From assembly GCA_905214315.1 (NCBI GenBank), contig CAJMLN010000054.1, positions 1-11,461 of the forward strand: a stretch of 11,461 bases of DNA. The letters are read 5' to 3'. Numbering within the stretch: position 1 is the first letter of the stretch; every line of letters begins with the position of its first letter. The notes under the pieces are model-generated. The model saw only the letters and a list, made by a program, of their open reading frames with translations, was not told the origin of the DNA and made no database searches. The position numbers were made by a program, and so were the translations under genes. The stretch comes from an uncultured bacterium (GTDB taxonomy: Bacteria; Bacillota; Clostridia; Christensenellales; QALW01). Shown here piece by piece: positions 7,394 to 11,461 of this stretch.

Positions 7394-7420
7394 TTAGCAC
7401 TCATCTCTGTCGAGTGCTAA
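7394..7420. promoter_or_regulatory. CIRCE element (HrcA operator)
   Basis: TTAGCACTC (7394-7402), 9 bases, GAGTGCTAA (7412-7420) is a perfect match to the CIRCE consensus. It lies between the -10 hexamer and the groES ribosome binding site. By established knowledge it is bound by the HrcA repressor, whose activity depends on GroEL, giving heat-shock control. No hrcA gene is present in this window. Confidence 0.98.
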
Positions 7421-7427
7421 CACCCTT

Positions 7428-7456
7428 ATCATACATATTTTACCATGCTTAGGCAA
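7428..7456 (-). promoter_or_regulatory. groESL promoter
   Basis: On the - strand TTGCCT (7451-7456) and TATGAT (7428-7433) are 17 bp apart. The CIRCE element begins 7 bases downstream of the -10, so HrcA would cover the transcription start. Confidence 0.85.
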
Positions 7457-7550
7457 ACTCTATTCTTTCCCGTTTCAAGCAGTTTTCATACAGTTATATA
7501 GTAAAATATCCTATTTTCTATGTTTTTCTCTTATTTTCTATTATTTTTAC

Positions 7551-8519
7551 TTATTGTTTCATATTCAAATGCGCCCGCCGCTCTTCTTCCAGCTTGCGCA
7601 CCCGGGCTTTCAGATTTTTTACCTCTGCCTGAAGCGCAAATAACGTACGCTGCTGCATATAAACCTCCTGCATAACCCCCGCCTGCGGTACAGGAGCCTC
7701 TGGTATTCTTATATAAGGAAACGGCGACGAGAGAATCATATGTTTTTCTTCCCCAGCCGTACAGACAATATATTCCTTTTCCCCCCTGGGCGGAGACACT
7801 TCGCCGCTATAGTGCCAGGTTCCATTAAAGGCAAGCACTTTCAGCTTTCCCTCGCACCGATACAGCAGCCGCTCTCTTTCCACCGCATAAATACTGTTCC
7901 CTGCAGTAAGCTCATCGCTGCCGCAATAAATTGTTCCGCCGCTTTCAAACAAAATATTCTCTCCGCAAAGCTGCGCATAGGTCATCGGCTGCTGCGCTTC
8001 AAAAACTATATTCTGTGAATCATATGCGTTAATGAGCACATAGGAACTTTTGCTTTTTTCCATTACATACCCACGTTCTCCCCGTTTGCTCACACACAGC
8101 AAATATAGTTCATTTACCGAAGTATAAATATTTTTTCCATGCCAGCCGTCTTCATCGGCGCTGTATTCAATACACGCGCAGCCCTCGCGGCTTTTTACAC
8201 AATAATTTAAAATCAGCTGTGTTCCCGCGGTAACAATCACACTGGTAATTTCAAAGGATGCGGGCAGGTGCATCAGGTGCGTCGTGCTTGTCTTGCCGTC
8301 GCTCCAGCGGATATAGGTAAGCGTGTTCGCGGTAACCGCCGCAATATGTACCGTACCGTTTTTGTCAATATCGGCACTGAATAATCTGCACTCATGCGAG
8401 GTAAGCACCGAAGAAAAAACCGCGCGCTCCTCCTTTGCAACAATCAAAGAAAGCTGCTTCTTTCCATTCAGGCCTATTTTATATAAATGCTCTGTATCGC
8501 TTAAAACATATTCTCTCAT
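7551..8519 (-). CDS. Unrecognised 322-residue protein with C-terminal coiled coil
   Basis: I do not recognise this family. There is no signal peptide or membrane segment, so it is probably cytoplasmic. Residues 1-270 are dominated by short alternating strand-like segments with turn motifs (for example DIDKNG, SADEDGW, ESGGTIYCG), which would suit an irregular beta-propeller or similar beta-rich fold. A proline-rich linker (about 270-283, PEAPVPQ) leads to a coiled coil of about 25 residues (LQAEVKNLKARVRKLEEERR) near the C-terminus, which suggests oligomerisation. AAGGGGAG lies 6 bases before the ATG. It is transcribed away from the metallophosphoesterase gene, with abutting promoters, and towards groES. 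No terminator is evident after its stop, so some readthrough into groESL is possible. Confidence 0.85.
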   Translation of the reverse strand: MREYVLSDTEHLYKIGLNGKKQLSLIVAKEERAVFSSVLTSHECRLFSADIDKNGTVHIAAVTANTLTYIRWSDGKTSTTHLMHLPASFEITSVIVTAGTQLILNYCVKSREGCACIEYSADEDGWHGKNIYTSVNELYLLCVSKRGERGYVMEKSKSSYVLINAYDSQNIVFEAQQPMTYAQLCGENILFESGGTIYCGSDELTAGNSIYAVERERLLYRCEGKLKVLAFNGTWHYSGEVSPPRGEKEYIVCTAGEEKHMILSSPFPYIRIPEAPVPQAGVMQEVYMQQRTLFALQAEVKNLKARVRKLEEERRAHLNMKQ

Positions 8520-8552
8520 TTCAATCTCCCCTTAACACCATATTCTTTTAAT

Positions 8553-8558
8553 ATTATA
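8553..8558 (-). promoter_or_regulatory. -10 element for the 322-residue gene
   Basis: On the - strand this reads TATAAT, with no good -35 at 16-18 bp. It directly abuts the -35 hexamer of the divergent metallophosphoesterase promoter, so the two polymerases could not bind together. Confidence 0.5.
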
Positions 8559-8587
8559 TTGAACTTTTTACCGTTTTATGTTATGAT
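8559..8587 (+). promoter_or_regulatory. Promoter of the metallophosphoesterase operon
   Basis: TTGAAC (8559-8564) and TATGAT (8582-8587) are 17 bp apart. A 10-bp palindrome, TAAACGTTTA (8589-8598), lies immediately after the -10 at the expected transcription start and could be a small operator, though it may be chance in AT-rich DNA. Confidence 0.8.
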
Positions 8588-8615
8588 ATAAACGTTTAAA
8601 GCAAGGGGTTTTTGC

Positions 8616-9299
8616 ATGAAAATTTTTACTGTTTCCGACCTTCACCTCCCCGGAGGAATGGATAAAACCATGGATATGTTCGGTCCCGGCTGGCAGGGAC
8701 ATTGGGATAAAATCCGCGAAGATTGGCAAAAGCGGGTAGAACAGGACGATATCGTGCTGATTGCCGGCGACATTTCCTGGGCTATGCAGCTAAACGACGC
8801 GCTGGAGGATTTACATTCGATCGGTGCGCTGCCGGGCAAAAAAATATTGATCCGCGGCAACCATGATTACTGGTGGAGCAGCGTAACCCGCATCCGCCAG
8901 CTTCTGCCTGAAAATATGTTTGTGCTGCAAAATGACGCCCTCAAAATAGGTGATTTTGTTTTCGCGGGCACTCGAGGCTGGATGGAAACAGCTTCAGCGG
9001 AGGATAAAAAAATCTTTGCCCGCGAAAAGCTGCGTTTGGACCTCACCCTTTCGGCCGCAAAAAAGCTATGTACGGACGCATCGGTTTTAATCACCCTTCT
9101 GCACTACCCGCCGGTCATCGGCCGGACGCGCTTTAACGAGTTCTGCGGCAAAATGGAACAATACGGCGTAAAGTACTGCATTTACGGTCATCTGCACGGC
9201 GCAGCGCCGATAGAGAGCGAACGCACGGTACATAACGGCATTACTTATATACTTTCTTCCTGCGATATGATCGGCTTTCAATTGCGGGAAGTTTTATAA
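8616..9299 (+). CDS. Calcineurin-like metallophosphoesterase
   Basis: This 227-residue protein shows all metal-binding motifs of the calcineurin-like phosphoesterase superfamily in order: D-x-H (Asp8, His10), GD (Asp52), GNHD (81-84), the isolated His163 (LHYPP) and GHLH (191-194, His192 and His194). These residues hold two metal ions that activate water for phosphoester cleavage. There is no signal peptide, so it acts in the cytoplasm. The substrate is not determined by the sequence; a phosphohydrolase of cyclic or other small nucleotides or of phosphoproteins is possible. AAGGGG lies 7 bases before the ATG. It is 12 bp from the following mutarotase-like gene, so the two are co-transcribed. 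Confidence 0.95.
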   Translation: MKIFTVSDLHLPGGMDKTMDMFGPGWQGHWDKIREDWQKRVEQDDIVLIAGDISWAMQLNDALEDLHSIGALPGKKILIRGNHDYWWSSVTRIRQLLPENMFVLQNDALKIGDFVFAGTRGWMETASAEDKKIFAREKLRLDLTLSAAKKLCTDASVLITLLHYPPVIGRTRFNEFCGKMEQYGVKYCIYGHLHGAAPIESERTVHNGITYILSSCDMIGFQLREVL

Positions 9300-9311
9300 A
9301 CGGAGGAGATT

Positions 9312-10211
9312 ATGATAAAAATTTACGAAGCCCCCTATGCGGGCTGGAACAAATGCCTTTTTATTGAAAATGATTTCGTGCAGCTGGCAGCGACCCTTGA
9401 GGTAGGCCCCCGGATCATTCGTTACGCTTTGAAAAACGGTGAGAATATGTTTTGCGAAAAAGCCGATCAGATCGGCACCACCGGCGGGGATGAATGGAAA
9501 ATCTACGGTGGCCACCGGCTCTGGCATTCGCCGGAGGTTCGTCCACGCACCTATCCGGCGGACAATTTCCCCGTAACCTATACCGTCCAAGACTCTTCGG
9601 TAACGCTTACGCCGCCGGCAGAGGAGCTTTCCCGTACGCAGAAGCAAATCGTGATTTCCTTAAGCGAAAACTCCAGCCGCGTTATCGTGGAGCATCGCAT
9701 TACGAATATCGGTGCCTGGGACATCGACATGGCGCTTTGGGCGCTCACGGTATTGGATAACGGCGGACTCGAGGTCATTCCCGAGCCGGAAAACTACGAC
9801 GCGCTGCTGCCCAACCGCAGGATTTCCCTTTGGCCTTATTCCAAGCTGAACGATTCCCGCGTTTATTTTGGTGAAAAATTCATTACACTTCTATCCGATC
9901 CCAAAAAAGAAGAGCCGTTTAAAATAGGGCTAGACAATCCCTGCGGCTGGGTGGGTCTCTTTAACAAGGACTGCCTGTTCATCAAACGGTATCCGGTGGA
10001 GCCCGAAGCGGAATATCCCGATTTCGGCGTATCGTTTGAATCTTATATCTGCGATTATATGACCGAATGCGAAAGTCTTTCGCCCATGATGCGGCTCTCT
10101 CCCGGTGCAATGGGCGTCCATGTGGAGGAGTGGGAGCTGCTGCCCTGCAAAATGCCGGAGGCAAAAGATGAAAAAGCGCTGGAAGATATTTTTAATCGCT
10201 ATATAAAATAG
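9312..10211 (+). CDS. Galactose-mutarotase-like (DUF4380-type) protein
   Basis: This 299-residue protein starts with GWNKCLFIENDFVQL (11-25) and TLEVGPRIIRY (28-38), the N-terminal strands typical of the aldose 1-epimerase/galactose mutarotase superfamily. It has GGHRLWHSPE (66-75), whose His68 and His72 lie where sugar-binding histidines are found in relatives, and VEHRITN (126-132) and ALWALTVL (141-148). The layout matches proteins annotated as DUF4380. The likely role is binding or epimerisation of a carbohydrate in the cytoplasm, but I cannot name the sugar or confirm a catalytic pair. GGAGGAG lies close before the ATG. It is the last gene of a two-gene unit with the metallophosphoesterase. 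Confidence 0.85.
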   Translation: MIKIYEAPYAGWNKCLFIENDFVQLAATLEVGPRIIRYALKNGENMFCEKADQIGTTGGDEWKIYGGHRLWHSPEVRPRTYPADNFPVTYTVQDSSVTLTPPAEELSRTQKQIVISLSENSSRVIVEHRITNIGAWDIDMALWALTVLDNGGLEVIPEPENYDALLPNRRISLWPYSKLNDSRVYFGEKFITLLSDPKKEEPFKIGLDNPCGWVGLFNKDCLFIKRYPVEPEAEYPDFGVSFESYICDYMTECESLSPMMRLSPGAMGVHVEEWELLPCKMPEAKDEKALEDIFNRYIK

Positions 10212-10272
10212 CCGCAAAAAACATGCGGCTGCAAAAAAACCTTTCCGGATACCACACCGGCTGATGCTTTTC

Positions 10273-10310
10273 GCAGGGAACATTGCAATGTTCCCTGCTT
10301 CTTCTTTTAT
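10273..10310 (+). terminator. Terminator after the mutarotase-like gene
   Basis: A perfect 26-bp palindrome, GCAGGGAACATTG (10273-10285) and its complement (10286-10298), is followed by TTCTTCTTTTAT. It lies 62 bases after the stop. A weaker 7-bp stem, AGCCGCA/TGCGGCT (10210-10230), overlaps the stop codon but has no T-tract on this strand. Confidence 0.85.
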
Positions 10311-10409
10311 CTCCGGCCATATCTTTTGTTTTTATAAAGTATGGCTGTTCCTGCCAAAAAAGTTTCCGCCGAACAGGATTTCATTCAATAATGCTAAAAA
10401 GCAATATAA

Positions 10410-10439
10410 TTGACAATAATATATAAGATGTGATATTAT
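10410..10439 (+). promoter_or_regulatory. Promoter of the sugar transferase unit
   Basis: TTGACA (10410-10415) and TATTAT (10434-10439) are separated by 18 bp. A 7-bp inverted repeat, ATAATAT (10416-10422) and ATATTAT (10433-10439), lies in the spacer and -10 and could be an operator, but the region is very AT-rich. The rest of the gap (10311-10409) holds no feature I can support. Confidence 0.7.
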
Positions 10440-10494
10440 ATTAAAGTATAGATATTCTTTTATTTTGTTTTTTACGGAGTTCTGATTTTTATAT

Positions 10495-11172
10495 ATGGAA
10501 AATATTATTGACGAGCTTGAAACCGCACCATCTCAGGCTTCCAAGCGCAATAGAATCTATGATGTTCCCGATATCGGTGTTCTGCCCAAAAAGCCTTTTT
10601 ACAGCTTTTGCAAGCGCCTTTTCGATATCATCATTTCTATCCTGGCACTGCTTCTTCTGGCCGTGCCTATGGTTATTGTTGCCATTGTAATTGTATGCGA
10701 TTCCAAGGGACCCGCTATTTACAGGCAGGAGCGGTTAGGTAAAAACGGAAAATCCTTTATGCTGTACAAGTTTCGCTCCATGCATCTGGACGCGGAGGAT
10801 AACGGTGCCCAGTGGGCCTGCGAAAATGATACCCGCTGTACCCGCATCGGTCATTTTTTAAGAAAATCACGAATTGACGAGCTTCCCCAGTTTTTTAATA
10901 TTCTCGCTGGCCAAATGAGTCTTGTAGGGCCGCGGCCGGAGCGTCCTTATTTCTACAATGAATTTGAGCAGTATATCCACGGATTCTCCCAGCGGCTAAA
11001 GGTCGTTCCCGGTCTTACGGGCCTGGCACAGGTAAACGGCGGTTATGATCTTCTGCCGGAGGAAAAAATCGTATACGATATGGAATATATCCGGTCCCGC
11101 TCTTTTTTGCTGGATATAAAATGCATTATAAAAACCATCGCCGTCATCTTTAATCATAACGGTGCAAGATAA
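10495..11172 (+). CDS. Sugar phosphotransferase for a polyprenyl-phosphate carrier (bacterial sugar transferase family)
   Basis: This 225-residue protein is a short, single-domain member of the PglC/WbaP-type phosphoglycosyl transferase family. After a 35-residue polar N-terminus comes one membrane segment (about 43-69, ISILALLLLAVPMVIVAIVIV), then the catalytic domain with YKFRSM (91-96), the active-site D-E pair in RIDELPQ (Asp128, Glu129), MSLVGPRPERP (141-151) and VPGLTGLAQVNG (171-182). The family moves a sugar-phosphate from a UDP-sugar to undecaprenyl phosphate, the first membrane step in making surface polysaccharide. The sugar is unknown. A stop at 10483-10485 in frame fixes the ATG as the first good start. 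The nearest ribosome site, GGAG at 10476-10479, is 15 bases away, longer than usual. The next gene starts 1 base after the stop. Confidence 0.95.
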   Translation: MENIIDELETAPSQASKRNRIYDVPDIGVLPKKPFYSFCKRLFDIIISILALLLLAVPMVIVAIVIVCDSKGPAIYRQERLGKNGKSFMLYKFRSMHLDAEDNGAQWACENDTRCTRIGHFLRKSRIDELPQFFNILAGQMSLVGPRPERPYFYNEFEQYIHGFSQRLKVVPGLTGLAQVNGGYDLLPEEKIVYDMEYIRSRSFLLDIKCIIKTIAVIFNHNGAR

Positions 11173-11173
11173 T

Positions 11174-11461
11174 ATGGAACAAAAGAATATCTTAATTATA
11201 AGCCCGTTTTTTTTTGATTATCACAACCGCATCAAGCGGGCTCTGGAAGATCGCGGAGCCTGCGTTGACGTAGTGGACGAGCAGCCCTCCCACAACGCTT
11301 TTGCGCGGATTATGATGCGGATGGATATTCCCCTGTATCACCATACTATCCGCCGTTATTTCCGGCATATTTTTTCGTCTTTGAAAAAAGATTACGATTA
11401 TATTCTTTTTATTAAATGCGAAGCCCCTACGATAGAAGTTCTGCAGGAATTTCGGAAAAAA
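11174..11461 (+). CDS. Start of a probable polysaccharide-biosynthesis protein, cut by the window end
   Basis: The frame is open for 96 codons from the ATG with no stop before the window ends. It begins MEQKNILIISPFFFDYHNRI, then DRGACVDVVDEQPSHN (27-42) and KKDYDYILFIKCEAPT (71-86). This resembles the N-terminal nucleotide-binding half of a CgeB-like or capsule/lipopolysaccharide glycosyltransferase family, with the pattern ILLISPxFF, then DxxDExPS, then YDYxLFIK. That match is from memory of the family and is not checked. The start lies 1 base after the sugar transferase stop and lacks a clear ribosome site, so translation is probably coupled. Together the two suggest the left end of a surface polysaccharide locus. 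Confidence 0.75.
   Translation, partial: MEQKNILIISPFFFDYHNRIKRALEDRGACVDVVDEQPSHNAFARIMMRMDIPLYHHTIRRYFRHIFSSLKKDYDYILFIKCEAPTIEVLQEFRKK

Noticed and set aside
10210..10230. 7-bp hairpin overlapping the stop of the mutarotase-like gene
   Set aside because: It has no T-tract on the + strand, and a much better terminator follows at 10273. On the - strand there is no gene for it to serve.

Overview
The window reads as an ordinary chromosomal segment of a Gram-positive bacterium, most likely a Firmicute of class Clostridia. The reasons are strong AGGAGG-type ribosome binding sites, a CIRCE-controlled groES-groEL operon, TTG starts, a lipoprotein signal and consensus vegetative promoters. The species cannot be fixed from sequence alone. 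No rRNA, tRNA, CRISPR array, insertion sequence or phage gene was seen.

Left region (1-4970, + strand) is a four-gene operon. A perfect-consensus promoter (TTGACA, 17 bp, TATAAT) runs into a 37-bp near-perfect palindrome made of two TTAACnnGTTAA sites. Behind it lie a MarR-family regulator, two ABC exporter half-transporters and a lipoprotein cyclophilin, closed by a strong terminator. The two ABC proteins are asymmetric in their nucleotide-binding motifs, as in heterodimeric multidrug exporters of the BmrCD/TM287-288 type. The simplest reading is a ligand-responsive, self-repressing efflux operon whose last gene encodes an extracytoplasmic peptidyl-prolyl isomerase.

Middle region (4988-8519, - strand) carries a 62-residue basic small membrane protein candidate, groEL and groES with a CIRCE operator and two downstream terminators, and an unrecognised 322-residue protein with a C-terminal coiled coil. 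The 322-residue gene lies upstream of groES on the same strand, but groESL has its own promoter.

Right region (8616-10310, + strand) is a two-gene unit transcribed divergently from the 322-residue gene. It encodes a calcineurin-like metallophosphoesterase and a galactose-mutarotase-like (DUF4380-type) protein, followed by a 26-bp perfect-palindrome terminator. After a 283-bp AT-rich gap, a new + strand unit begins with a PglC-type sugar phosphotransferase. One base later comes the start of a probable polysaccharide-biosynthesis protein that runs off the window, so this is probably the left end of a surface polysaccharide locus.

Most of the window is conventional. The points most worth a second look are the double MarR operator, the cyclophilin gene fused by overlap to the exporter operon, the small basic membrane protein between terminators, and the unknown 322-residue protein with its abutting divergent promoters.
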